The position numbers and the translations under genes are program-made. From Mycobacterium sp. (lineage in GTDB: Bacteria; Actinomycetota; Actinomycetes; Mycobacteriales; Mycobacteriaceae), in NCBI RefSeq assembly GCF_004298145.1, contig NZ_SCRH01000045.1, positions 1 through 64,000 of the forward strand: a stretch of DNA of 64,000 bases. Direction: 5' to 3'. Of this stretch, positions 41,509 to 49,967 are shown in pieces; the stretch's first letter is position 1; the number at the start of each line of letters is the position of its first letter. The notes below the pieces were generated by a model. That model saw nothing but the letters and a program-made list of their open reading frames with translations. It had not been told where the DNA came from and searched no databases.

Positions 41509-42165
41509 GTGAGTATCACCGAACGCTCCCGTAAAAGCGTCCACGGGCGGGGCCGCGCGTTGATTTTGCGTGCGGCGCGAGAAGTGTTCGCCGCAAACGG
41601 ATTCAAAGGCACCTCGACGCGCGACATCGCCAAGCGCGCCCAACTCACCGAAGTGATGATCTTCCGCCACTTCGGCACCAAGGCGAATCTCTTCCACGAG
41701 GCTGTGATCACTCCTTTCACCGAGTTCATGGACAACTACATCAGCGACTACCGGTCTCGGGAACACGGAAGGTTCAGCCCCGAGCAGGAAGGCGCAGCCC
41801 TGTACACCGGGCTATTCAATGTGCTGCACGGCGAACGTGAACTCCTGCTCGCCCTGATGTCGGCACATCAGTATGACGAGCTGAGCCCCGAAGCTTCGGC
41901 GCAGATCGACGCCGCGTTCGATCGATTGCTCGTACTTTTCGAAGAAGTCGTCGCTACGGAGGCCGCGGAACGCCAGTTCTCTGACTTCGACCTGCGCCCC
42001 ACCGTGCGTGCCATGTTCGCCATGGTGCTTTCAACCGCTCTCCATGGCGACTGGATGGGCCTGGGTAAGAAGGTGTCCTACAAACGCATGATCGACGCCA
42101 TCACGCAACTGACCGTCCGCGGCCTGCGAGTGCCGGAAGACGAAGCGCGAAAACGTAATTGCTAA
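41509..42165 (+). CDS. TetR-family transcriptional regulator
   Basis: 218 residues from GTG 41509. DNA-binding domain: GRGRALILRAAREVFAANGF then TRDIAKRAQLTEVMIFRHFG. The C-terminal half has the helical EPEE-type dimer domain (FDRLLVLFEEVVATEAAERQ). Follows the CrtI-like/membrane pair and overlaps the convergent TetR gene at 42162 by 4 bases. Similar in length and layout to the TetR at 49968 (both carry FRHF or WRHF after the recognition helix and PFxEFxDNY/PFMEFLENY). Confidence 0.9.
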   Translation: MSITERSRKSVHGRGRALILRAAREVFAANGFKGTSTRDIAKRAQLTEVMIFRHFGTKANLFHEAVITPFTEFMDNYISDYRSREHGRFSPEQEGAALYTGLFNVLHGERELLLALMSAHQYDELSPEASAQIDAAFDRLLVLFEEVVATEAAERQFSDFDLRPTVRAMFAMVLSTALHGDWMGLGKKVSYKRMIDAITQLTVRGLRVPEDEARKRNC

Positions 42166-42725
42166 CCCCGGGGGACGGAGCCGAACCGTCCGGCGTCGAG
42201 CGCATCGAGGAGCTGACCGACAATCCACTCCAATGCCGCCTTGTCGGGAGGCAAGGTCGCCTGCTCGTAGCCGACGAGTAAGTAGACCGCCCAATCGGCG
42301 AACAGTTGAGCCTGCCGTTCGTCATGCAAGATCTGCACCGCGGACTCACGCAGGATCTGATGACGTTCGTGATCGACGTCCACCTGGACAGCGTGAACAT
42401 CGGAGTCCGCGCCGCTCCACGCGCGAATCGCGGCTTCAGCACCATGCGGCAGGCTCAAGCCGATATCGATGATGCTGTCGATGCGCCGTCGCGGATCGGG
42501 TTCGGTGCGGATCCACTCCACCAGCCGGACGGTATTGGCCTGTCGCCAGTGTTCGACCAGCTCTCGCGTGTAGGTCGGCCAGTTGTCGAAGAAGTGGTAA
42601 AAGGAGCCGGTGCTGACACCCAACCGATTGCACACCTCGGCGAGTTTCAGCCCGCCATAACCGAGGTCGGACAGCACGTCGAGGCCCGTTTCGAAGTAGG
42701 CCACCCGGGAGACGCCGCTCGCCAT
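42162..42725 (-). CDS. TetR-family transcriptional regulator
   Basis: 187 residues. HTH domain: GLDVLSDLGYGGLKLAEVCN then RLGVSTGSFYHFFDNWPTYT. C-terminal sequence (REHRHQ region around RHQILRESAVQILHDERQAQ) fits TetR_C. It lies 63 bases downstream of the P450 at 42789, on the same strand, and may be its regulator, with the tandem repeats at 44124 as possible targets. Confidence 0.88.
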   Translation of the reverse strand: MASGVSRVAYFETGLDVLSDLGYGGLKLAEVCNRLGVSTGSFYHFFDNWPTYTRELVEHWRQANTVRLVEWIRTEPDPRRRIDSIIDIGLSLPHGAEAAIRAWSGADSDVHAVQVDVDHERHQILRESAVQILHDERQAQLFADWAVYLLVGYEQATLPPDKAALEWIVGQLLDALDAGRFGSVPRG

Positions 42726-42788
42726 GGTTGGGACTTTAGTTCGTGGTCAGCGGCGCGCGATTTCAGGTGGATGACTGGGGATCGAGCG

Positions 42789-44075
42789 TCACGCCGACTC
42801 CGGAGTGAACCTAACGTGTTGCCGCTTGATGCCGTTGATGAACGTGCTGGTGAGATATTCGGGCGCACCGACGGTCTCGATGTCGGGCAGACGACGATAC
42901 AGTTCGCCCACGATGGCTTTCAGCTGCAGCTTCGCCACGTGACTGCCGAGACAGAAATGCGGACCACCTCCGCCGAACGCCAAGTGCGGATTGGGCTTGC
43001 GGGTCAGATCGAATCGTCCGGGATCGGCGAAAACCGACGAGTCGCGATTCGCGGAGTTGTAGAACATGACGACTTTGTCGCCGGGCTCGATACTGACGCC
43101 GGAAAGTTCGAACCGCCGCAGCGCGGTGCGGCGGAAGGTCATCACCGGCGACGCCCAGCGCAGGAATTCTTCGATCGCGGTATCGATGCGCGAGTCGAAA
43201 TCCTCCAGCAGATATGCCCGTTGGTCCGGATGCGTCGACAGTGCCCGAATGGTGTGCGTGGTGGTTTGTTTGGTGGTGTCGTTTCCGGCGATGCACAGCA
43301 GCGTGAAGAACGCCTTGATTTCGGCGTCGGTCAGCCGGTGACCGTCGACCTCTGCCTGGATCAGCGCGGTGATGAGGTCATCTTCGGGTTTTTGTCGGCG
43401 GGCATCGATGATTTCCTGACAGCTGTGATGCAGGGTCATGATCCCGGTGAACATTGCGGTCAGCGGTTCGGCGCCCGCTGTGTTCTCCTCGTCGTCCCAA
43501 CCGATCACCGCGTTGGCATGAGCGGTCACTCCCTCGCGTGCCCCCTCGGGGATACCGACCATCTCCGAGACGGTCCACACGGGCAGGCGCGCGGCGACGT
43601 GGCCCACGAATTCGACGTTGTCTCGGCACGCAACGATGTCGTCGACGATCAGCCGGGCCTGGTTGGCGATCTGGTTGCCGATCAACCGCAGGCGGCGCGG
43701 GGTGAACACTGAGCTCACGATCCGGCGGATCTTCCCGTGTCGGGGCGCGTCCATCGTGAGGATCGAGGATGACGCCTCCAACACCTCGGGCGGTAGTTCC
43801 TCGAATGTCACCCCGCCGGCCGCGGAGGAGAAGACGTCCGCATGTCGGCTGACGGTGACGATGTCCTCGTGCCGGACCACCGCCCAGTAACCGGGCGGTT
43901 CCTCCTGACCGAGCAGGTTCATCAACGGGCTGCGGATGGGTCGTTGCCAGCTCACCGGCCGTTCCCGGCGGAGCTGCGCCAACAGTGCGTTTCGCTCGTC
44001 GGAGGGGCCGTTCCACAGGTGGTCGGCGGACAGGTCGATGTCGTCGTGTGCGCGACGGACGAAGGTGCCGGTCAT
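42789..44075 (-). CDS. Cytochrome P450
   Basis: 428 residues. Heme loop FGGGGPHFCLGSHVAKLQL, I-helix LLCIAGNDTTKQTTTHTI with the classic acid-Thr pair, K-helix EEFLRWASPVMTFRRTA. It resembles the P450 at 59026 (same FRRTA after the K-helix, same GGGGPH heme loop), a pattern I know from mycobacterial steroid/fatty-acid terminal hydroxylases of the CYP124/125/142 type. No ferredoxin gene is adjacent. Divergent from the membrane protein at 44187, with paired inverted repeats between them. Confidence 0.92.
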   Translation of the reverse strand: MTGTFVRRAHDDIDLSADHLWNGPSDERNALLAQLRRERPVSWQRPIRSPLMNLLGQEEPPGYWAVVRHEDIVTVSRHADVFSSAAGGVTFEELPPEVLEASSSILTMDAPRHGKIRRIVSSVFTPRRLRLIGNQIANQARLIVDDIVACRDNVEFVGHVAARLPVWTVSEMVGIPEGAREGVTAHANAVIGWDDEENTAGAEPLTAMFTGIMTLHHSCQEIIDARRQKPEDDLITALIQAEVDGHRLTDAEIKAFFTLLCIAGNDTTKQTTTHTIRALSTHPDQRAYLLEDFDSRIDTAIEEFLRWASPVMTFRRTALRRFELSGVSIEPGDKVVMFYNSANRDSSVFADPGRFDLTRKPNPHLAFGGGGPHFCLGSHVAKLQLKAIVGELYRRLPDIETVGAPEYLTSTFINGIKRQHVRFTPESA

Positions 44076-44123
44076 CGGGCCTCCTGCTTGATGGGCGTGG
44101 ATCTTGCGATCGGCTTCGCCTTA

Positions 44124-44154
44124 CTGTAGTAATTTCTACAGTAGTAATCACTAC
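44124..44154. promoter_or_regulatory. Two abutting inverted repeats in divergent P450/membrane promoter
   Basis: CTGTAG (44124-44129) pairs with CTACAG (44136-44141), and GTAGT (44141-44145) with ACTAC (44150-44154) around AATC. Two dimer sites side by side are suggested. The second site, TAGTAATCACTA, almost equals the centre of the repeat at 38988-39009. Confidence 0.6.
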
Positions 44155-44186
44155 ATTGGCTAGATCGGAGCTGGAAGGGCCGGACG

Positions 44187-44909
44187 GTGTCGACATCCGA
44201 TCGCAGATTGATGGTTCTCGCATGGAGTGGGCCCGTGGGCATCGCTCTGGTGCTGCTGGGCTGGATGGTCCTGGCCGGGTTCTTGCCGCCGCCCTCGCCG
44301 GATCTCTCGCCGCAGCAAGTGGCGGACCTGTGGTCTCAACACACGAACGCCAAGCGGCTCGGCATGGTCATGTGTGTCTGGGGTGGAACCCTCTACGTGC
44401 CTTTCACGGTGGCGGTGGGATTGCTGCTGCGTCGAACCGAATCGGGTGAGCGCGTCCTGTCGACGGCCCAGACAGCGCTGGGCACCTTCGGGACCGTGTT
44501 CTTCACGTTGAATTTTCTGGTCCTGGCCGTCGTCGCGTTTCGCCCGGCGCGGCCATCGGAGATCACCCAGCAACTACACGATCTCGGCTTCATCATGACG
44601 TTTTCGCCCGTCGCGCCATTTACCTTGCAGTACATCGCAATCGGTGTGGCGATTCTGCTCGATCGATCGACCGCGCCGGTCTTCCCGCGGTGGGTTGCCT
44701 ACGCAAACCTATGGATCGCGTTGCTGCTGGTGCCGGCCTGCCTCATCCCGTTCTTCAAAAACGGACCTTTGGCGTGGAACGGGATGCTGAGTTTCTGGAT
44801 CCCGGTGGTGGTGTTCGTGGCGTGGTTCGCGGTGATGTTCTGGGCGATAACGGCGGCGATCCAGCGCGCCCCGCGCACATCGGAGGCTGGTGTCGATGCC
44901 GCAGCCTGA
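44187..44909 (+). CDS. Polytopic membrane protein, FPRWLxYxNLW family
   Basis: 240 residues from GTG 44187. Six helices and family landmarks: AGFLPPPSPDLSPQQVADLW, KRLGMVMCVW, FRPARPSEITQQLHDLGFIM, FPRWVAYANLWIALL, FFKNGPLAWNGMLSFWIPV. The middle motif around MxRIxG is weaker here (LRRTESG). Divergent from a P450 and overlapping the following TetR start, so it belongs to a regulator-membrane unit controlled together with the P450. Function unknown. Confidence 0.76.
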   Translation: MSTSDRRLMVLAWSGPVGIALVLLGWMVLAGFLPPPSPDLSPQQVADLWSQHTNAKRLGMVMCVWGGTLYVPFTVAVGLLLRRTESGERVLSTAQTALGTFGTVFFTLNFLVLAVVAFRPARPSEITQQLHDLGFIMTFSPVAPFTLQYIAIGVAILLDRSTAPVFPRWVAYANLWIALLLVPACLIPFFKNGPLAWNGMLSFWIPVVVFVAWFAVMFWAITAAIQRAPRTSEAGVDAAA

Positions 44910-45540
44910 CCTTCAATCGGTGGTGCGTGTCGCCGGGCGACGGCGCCGGCCGGCCGGGGACGCGACGCGGCGCCGCCTCCTGGACAGCGGTCGACGGATC
45001 TTTGCCGAAGAGGGCTTCGCCGGCGCGGGAACCCAGGAGATCGTCATGGCCGCCGGGGTGGCGCCGACGGCGCTCTACCATCACTTCGGCAACAAATTGG
45101 GATTGTTCGTCGCGGTCGGCGCCGAGGTTTACGACGTCTTCATCGGTCACCTGCGCGCCGCAGTCGCCACCGCGGAATCGTTCGATGATCGACTGGATGC
45201 CCTGATGCGGGCATCCGGCGAGCTGCACCGGTCGGATCCGACCCTGGCGCCGATGACCGTCACCGTCCAACTCGAGGTGGCCCGTAACGAACAGATCCGT
45301 GCGGCGATGAGCGATACGTTCGCGTCGTTTTCGGCGTTTGTCACCGATATCGCTCGGACGGCGCCGGCGGATCTGACCGAGAATGTCGGCGTACGCGGGG
45401 TTGCCTTGACGATCGTCGGCATCATGCAGGGTTTGGGCAGCCTGGGCGCGACCCTGCACGATCCGGACGACTTGGTGGCGACAACGGTGGTGTTGCGCCG
45501 CCTGTTAGCCGCCAATAGAACCGATAAGGCCGCTCGGTGA
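44896..45540 (+). CDS. TetR-family transcriptional regulator
   Basis: 214 residues from ATG 44896, favoured over GTG 44890 because GGAGG (44882-44886) is 9 bases away from the ATG and only 3 from the GTG. HTH: RRRLLDSGRRIFAEEGFAGA then EIVMAAGVAPTALYHHFGNK. Starts inside the membrane gene (14-base overlap), so the two are coupled. A plausible ligand-responsive regulator for the 44124 operators. Confidence 0.9.
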   Translation: MPQPDLQSVVRVAGRRRRPAGDATRRRLLDSGRRIFAEEGFAGAGTQEIVMAAGVAPTALYHHFGNKLGLFVAVGAEVYDVFIGHLRAAVATAESFDDRLDALMRASGELHRSDPTLAPMTVTVQLEVARNEQIRAAMSDTFASFSAFVTDIARTAPADLTENVGVRGVALTIVGIMQGLGSLGATLHDPDDLVATTVVLRRLLAANRTDKAAR

Positions 45541-45576
45541 GCAACCCGCTTTTCACGCGAAAGGAGTTGCGCGCCA

Positions 45577-46455
45577 ATGCCTGTTCCTACGTGTGAGGTC
45601 GACGATTGCGCATCGGTCGAGGCTCGGTTCGGGCTTTCTCGATGCACGGCACATGATGGTGGGCGACGCTGTGATGTTGCGGTCGGCACGTGGTCACTGG
45701 ACCGCGACGGCACACCGCGGCCGGGCGCACTCGCGACCGCGCTCGACCATGTGCTGGGAGAAGCCCTGGCACGCCACCGCCCGGAGGGGTGGTGGTCCAC
45801 GACGTCGGAGCTCAGCATCGATTTCCTCGCGCCATTCGACCGGCAAAGCCGGCTTGCGGCCACCGCCGCCCCGATTCAGGTCGAACTCCGCGGCGGCTAC
45901 GCCCAGGGCCGGATAACCGATGAGCACGGGACTGTCGTCGCGGCGGGTTCGACGTGGGTGCATCACCTGCCGCCCCGGGGCGACCCTGTGCGGCCTGTGG
46001 TGCGGCCACCGCGCCAGCAGGTGTCGATCGCGGCGACCATCGAGGACTATTTGCGGTTCGAGCGCCTCCCGAGCCCACCTGATTCGGTCCTGCTCATCCT
46101 GGGGGCCTCGGCTTCGTGGACCAATATCTTCGGATTGCTGCACGGTGGGGTCTGGGCATGCCTGAGCGAGGCCGCGGCAGCCCAATTGGTCCGCGCACGC
46201 AATCCCGGGCTCGTCACCGCCCGGCTGCACACGACCTTTGTCCGTCCGTCGCGTGGAGATGGTCCTGTCACCCTGACCGCACGGGCGCACCACGTGGGTT
46301 CGTCGTTCGCCGTCGTCGAAGTGCTCGGCCGGTCCGCCGACGACACGCTCTGCACGATCTCAACGGTTACCGCACGGTCACGCACTGACACGGTTAATCG
46401 CCTACCAGCCACCAAGTGCGACTTGTTTGATTCGCCGACGAGGGGATGGATATGA
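45577..46455 (+). CDS. Double-hotdog acyl-CoA thioesterase-like protein
   Basis: 292 residues, starting with ATG 45577 after AAAGGAG. Two hotdog-like halves: the first has LSIDFLAPF and VVAAGSTWVHH; the second has LLHGGVWACLSEAAAAQLVR, the PaaI-type H-G-G motif with a downstream Glu, and ARLHTTFVRPSRGDGPVTLT. PaaI-like enzymes hydrolyse acyl- or aryl-CoA esters to release CoA. Adjacent to a membrane protein gene through an ATGA overlap. The N-terminus (PVPTCEVDDCASVEARFGLS) has two Cys, perhaps metal-binding, or start misplacement. Confidence 0.78.
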   Translation: MPVPTCEVDDCASVEARFGLSRCTAHDGGRRCDVAVGTWSLDRDGTPRPGALATALDHVLGEALARHRPEGWWSTTSELSIDFLAPFDRQSRLAATAAPIQVELRGGYAQGRITDEHGTVVAAGSTWVHHLPPRGDPVRPVVRPPRQQVSIAATIEDYLRFERLPSPPDSVLLILGASASWTNIFGLLHGGVWACLSEAAAAQLVRARNPGLVTARLHTTFVRPSRGDGPVTLTARAHHVGSSFAVVEVLGRSADDTLCTISTVTARSRTDTVNRLPATKCDLFDSPTRGWI

Positions 46456-47201
46456 CACCGCATGAAGACTTCCTGTGGCAGCGGTTCTTTGCGGCCTGCT
46501 CTTTGCTCTTCGTGATCTTCACCTTTACCGGCCTTGAGCTCTTCTGGCCGCAGCCGCCCTCGTTTGCGCTGAGCGCCCGACAAACCGCGGCCTACTACGT
46601 CGAACACCGCACCGGTTTCTTGATCGGCGTGGTGCTGTGCAGCATCGGCATGGCCTTTCTGCTCGCATGGACCGTGCAGTTCTGCCTCATGCTGTGGCGG
46701 CTGGAGGGTGGATCGCGGGCGGTTACCGTCGTCACCGTGGCCAGCCTGGCCGCCAGCCCCATCTTGTTGTCCTTCGACCTGGCCATATTCGGGGTCGTCG
46801 CATTCCGGCCCGGCGACACGAGTCCGGACGTCACCCGCGCGATGAGCGATGTGGCATGGCTTGGCTCGCAACACATCTGGCCGATGCTGGCCCTCGGGAT
46901 GGCGCTGGCGGGTGTTCTCATCATCAGGACCCAAGGGCGAGCGGAATCCCTTCCCGGTTGGCTTGGCTATTTCAGCCTCGTGGTCGCGCTGTGCGAGTTC
47001 GGGCAACTTCCCATTTTCTTCTTCAAAACGGGCCCGTTCTCGGGGAACGGCGTAGGCGCCTGGTATCTCGCCACATTCACCTGGGGTCCGTGGATTGTGG
47101 CCGCCGGATGGGCGATGTACCGGGTGCTCACGCGGCAGCAGGCGGAGCAGCTGAACCGCTTGGCGCGATTCGATGCGGGTTCGCCCGCACCGGCCCAATG
47201 A
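46452..47201 (+). CDS. Polytopic membrane protein, divergent member of the FPRWLxYxNLW family
   Basis: 249 residues from ATG 46452, chosen because GAGGGG sits 6 bases upstream and would leave no spacing for ATG 46446; it overlaps the thioesterase stop (ATGA). Six helices. The family pattern is relaxed but recognisable: WPQPPSFALSARQTAAYYVE, RTGFLIGVVLC, FRPGDTSPDVTRAMSDVAW, LPGWLGYFSLVVA, FFKTGPFSGNGVGAWYLA. The final segment has GNG in place of WNG. Fifth member in the window. Function unknown. Confidence 0.73.
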   Translation: MTPHEDFLWQRFFAACSLLFVIFTFTGLELFWPQPPSFALSARQTAAYYVEHRTGFLIGVVLCSIGMAFLLAWTVQFCLMLWRLEGGSRAVTVVTVASLAASPILLSFDLAIFGVVAFRPGDTSPDVTRAMSDVAWLGSQHIWPMLALGMALAGVLIIRTQGRAESLPGWLGYFSLVVALCEFGQLPIFFFKTGPFSGNGVGAWYLATFTWGPWIVAAGWAMYRVLTRQQAEQLNRLARFDAGSPAPAQ

Positions 47202-47324
47202 CGTGACAACCCGGCCGGTGGTCCACAGGCCCTAGACGCTCGTCACCTTGACGCGAGCAAAAATTCGAAACTAAATTAAACTCGGCTGCCAGTAGTAGAC
47301 GAGATACCAGTGGAGGAACTTCAA

Positions 47325-48188
47325 GTGCCCGGAGTGCAGGACAAAGTCGTGATCGTGACCGGAGCCGGTGGGGGATTGGGACGGTCCTACGCTCGGTTCC
47401 TCGCCGATAATGGCGCCCTCGTCGTGGTCAACGACCTCGGCGGGGCCCGGGACGGCTCTGGATCGGGCACCAGCATGGCCGACACGGTCGTCGAGGAGAT
47501 TCGCAATGACGGTGGCCGGGCGGTGGCGGATTACTCCAGCGTGGCCACCCGGGAAGGCGCCGAGGCGATCGTGGCTACCGCGATCGAGCACTTTGGCGCT
47601 GTGCACGGTGTGGTCAACAACGCGGGCATCTTGCGTGACGGGGCGTTCCACAAGATGACCGACGACAACTGGGATGCCGTGATCAGCGTCCACCTCTACG
47701 GTGGCTACCACGTCACCCGTGCGGTGTGGCCCCATTTCCGTGAGCAGAGTTTCGGGCGGGTTGTGATGGCGACCTCGACCAGCGGGATATACGGCAACTT
47801 CGGTCAGGCCAACTATGGGGCCGCCAAGCTGGGATTGGTCGGCCTGGTCAACACCCTGGCGATCGAAGGCGCCAAGTACGGGATTACCGCGAACGCGATT
47901 GCGCCGATGGCGGCCACCCGCATGACCGCGGATATCGCGCCCCAGGAGGTCTTGGACACGCTGGACCCGGACCACGTCGCACCGCCCGTCGGCTACCTGC
48001 TGTCCGAGGAAAATCAGGAGTCCGGCTCGGTGTTCGTCGTGGGTGGTGGGCTGGTGCAGCGGGTGGCGCAGTTCCAGAACAACGGTGTCACCTTCGGCAA
48101 ACCACCGAGCCTCGAGGAGATCACCAAGCGCTGGGCGGAGATCAGCGACATGTCGGACGCGAAGCTCGGCAGAAATCCGGTGGGATAG
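47325..48188 (+). CDS. SDR-family dehydrogenase, peroxisomal MFE-2/HSD17B4-like
   Basis: 287 residues from GTG 47325, which has GGAGG 8 bases upstream; a GTG at 47310 overlaps that site and is less likely. Motifs: VTGAGGGLGRSYARFLADNG, VVNDLGGARDGSGSG (MFE-2-type insertion), NNAGILRDGAFHKMTDDNWD, STSGIYGNFGQANYGAAKLG. This group oxidises (3R)-hydroxyacyl-CoA or steroid side-chain intermediates with NAD. Followed 30 bases later by an acyl-CoA ligase, presumably as one operon. Confidence 0.9.
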   Translation: MPGVQDKVVIVTGAGGGLGRSYARFLADNGALVVVNDLGGARDGSGSGTSMADTVVEEIRNDGGRAVADYSSVATREGAEAIVATAIEHFGAVHGVVNNAGILRDGAFHKMTDDNWDAVISVHLYGGYHVTRAVWPHFREQSFGRVVMATSTSGIYGNFGQANYGAAKLGLVGLVNTLAIEGAKYGITANAIAPMAATRMTADIAPQEVLDTLDPDHVAPPVGYLLSEENQESGSVFVVGGGLVQRVAQFQNNGVTFGKPPSLEEITKRWAEISDMSDAKLGRNPVG

Positions 48189-48218
48189 CAACGCCCGCAA
48201 CATGGTTCGGCTAAACCG

Positions 48219-49901
48219 TTGACCACGGATATCGGGGCACGAAGAGAGGCCCTTCGCAAGCGCTTCCCCGTGTGGCGCGAGCAGACGCTCGCCGACTGGC
48301 TTGACATCTGTGCGGGCCGGTACGGCAGCCGTCCCTTCATCCTGACCGACGACGTCGCGCTCAGCTACGCTGATGTGGCAGCCGAATCTCGACGGCTAGC
48401 CGATGGCCTTGCCGCACTGGGGGTTTGCGCGGGAGACCGCGTCGGCATGATCATGGCGAATTATCCGCAGTTCGTCACCGTGAAGTTCGCGATAGCACGG
48501 GTCGGGGCGGTCGCCGTCCCACTCAACTTCCTATACCGAGAAGATGAATTACGTTACGTCCTAAGCGACTCCGCATGCCGGGTGGTTGTGATGATGACTG
48601 GCTTTCGCGGCCTCGACTACCAAGCGATGCTCGATGGCATCGCGCCGGGCTGGGATGCTCCGACGACGGACACACCGTTGACCGTCGTGCTGCTCGATAC
48701 CGATGGCCGGGCACGGCCTGACTGCATGACGGTGGCCGGCCTCGCCGCCTTAGGGGACGAAAACCCGGGTGCCGGCTGCGCTTTGGGCGCTCATCCGCGG
48801 GACGCCAGCGACATGCTGTACACCTCCGGCACCACCGGCTCGCCCAAGGGCGTGCTGGTCACCCACGACGCGGTGCTGCGGACGGCTTACGCGTCGGCTC
48901 TCACGCGGGCCTACGAGGACGGCAGGCGAATACTCTTCTCGCTGCCCTGCTATCACATGTTCGGCTATATCGAGGGACTGCTGTCCGTCATGTTCGTTGG
49001 CGGCGCCATCATCCCACAGACAATATTCAGCGCCGAACATTATTTCGCCGGGATCGAGCGCCACCGGGCCAACGACATGCTGTGCGTCCCCACCATGGCC
49101 GTAGTCATGGTCGAAAGCGCGGCCCGCAAGCAGTACGACCTCGGCTCCTTGCGTGCGATCCTGTGTGGATCGGCGCCGGCACCGACCTGGCTGTGGCGTC
49201 GCATCGAGGAAGATTTCGGGGTCAGTGAGATCGTCACCGGCTACGGGATGACCGAATGTGGGGGGTGCATGACTCTGACGCGCCCTGAGGACCCACTGAT
49301 CTTGACTTCCGAAAGCGCCGGGAAGCCGAAGATGGCTGGTGCGGCGTCGATTCCGGGAACGGATGCACTTGTCGCCTATAAGGCGGTAGATGCTGAGACG
49401 GCGGCGGACCTGCCGGCCGGCGCCGAGGGCGCGTTGCTCTCCAACGGACCGACGTCGATGCTGGGATATTGGAACCGCCCCGAGGAGACCGAAGCGGCCC
49501 TGCGGGACGGCTGGGTTTACTCGGGCGACCTTGGCCGGGTGCGTGCCGATGGCTACCTTGAGGTGACCGGTCGTCGGAAGGAGCTGTACAAGAGCGGCGG
49601 TGAACTGGTGATGCCCAAGGAAATCGAGGATCTGTTGACGGCGCACGACGAAATCAGCCAGGTCTTTGCGGTCGGATTGGTCGACGAACACTGGGGTGAG
49701 ATCGGTTGTGTCGTCGTGGTTCCGGTTCCGGAATCGACGCTCACCGAAGACGATGTGCTCGATGTCTGCCGCGCAAAGCTGGCGCGTTTCAAGGTGCCCA
49801 AGCGGGTGGTGTTCTACCGTGCGGAGGATCTACCCAAGACGCCCACCGGAAAGGTGCAGAAGTACAAGCTCGTCGAGCAGCTCACCTCGACGGGGTGCTG
49901 A
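48219..49901 (+). CDS. Acyl-CoA synthetase (AMP-binding)
   Basis: 560 residues from TTG 48219. Motifs in order: LYTSGTTGSPKGVLVTHDAV, GYGMTECGGCMTL, YSGDLGRVRADGYLEVTGRR, KELYKSGGELVMPKEIE and PKTPTGKVQKYKL. Forms acyl-adenylate then acyl-CoA. Weak start codon and lack of a good ribosome-binding site suggest dependence on the upstream SDR gene for translation. Substrate not predictable. Confidence 0.9.
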   Translation: MTTDIGARREALRKRFPVWREQTLADWLDICAGRYGSRPFILTDDVALSYADVAAESRRLADGLAALGVCAGDRVGMIMANYPQFVTVKFAIARVGAVAVPLNFLYREDELRYVLSDSACRVVVMMTGFRGLDYQAMLDGIAPGWDAPTTDTPLTVVLLDTDGRARPDCMTVAGLAALGDENPGAGCALGAHPRDASDMLYTSGTTGSPKGVLVTHDAVLRTAYASALTRAYEDGRRILFSLPCYHMFGYIEGLLSVMFVGGAIIPQTIFSAEHYFAGIERHRANDMLCVPTMAVVMVESAARKQYDLGSLRAILCGSAPAPTWLWRRIEEDFGVSEIVTGYGMTECGGCMTLTRPEDPLILTSESAGKPKMAGAASIPGTDALVAYKAVDAETAADLPAGAEGALLSNGPTSMLGYWNRPEETEAALRDGWVYSGDLGRVRADGYLEVTGRRKELYKSGGELVMPKEIEDLLTAHDEISQVFAVGLVDEHWGEIGCVVVVPVPESTLTEDDVLDVCRAKLARFKVPKRVVFYRAEDLPKTPTGKVQKYKLVEQLTSTGC

Positions 49902-49967
49902 CGACACGATGTGGGTGCGCGTAACGGCTTCGTAGGGACCGTTGACGGGCGTGGCTACCATTTCAGG

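Noticed and set aside
42306..43712. 468-codon open frame opposite the P450 gene
   Set aside because: It lies antisense to a P450 with all heme and helix motifs intact; long antisense frames are expected from GC-rich third codon positions, and the translation has no recognisable domain.
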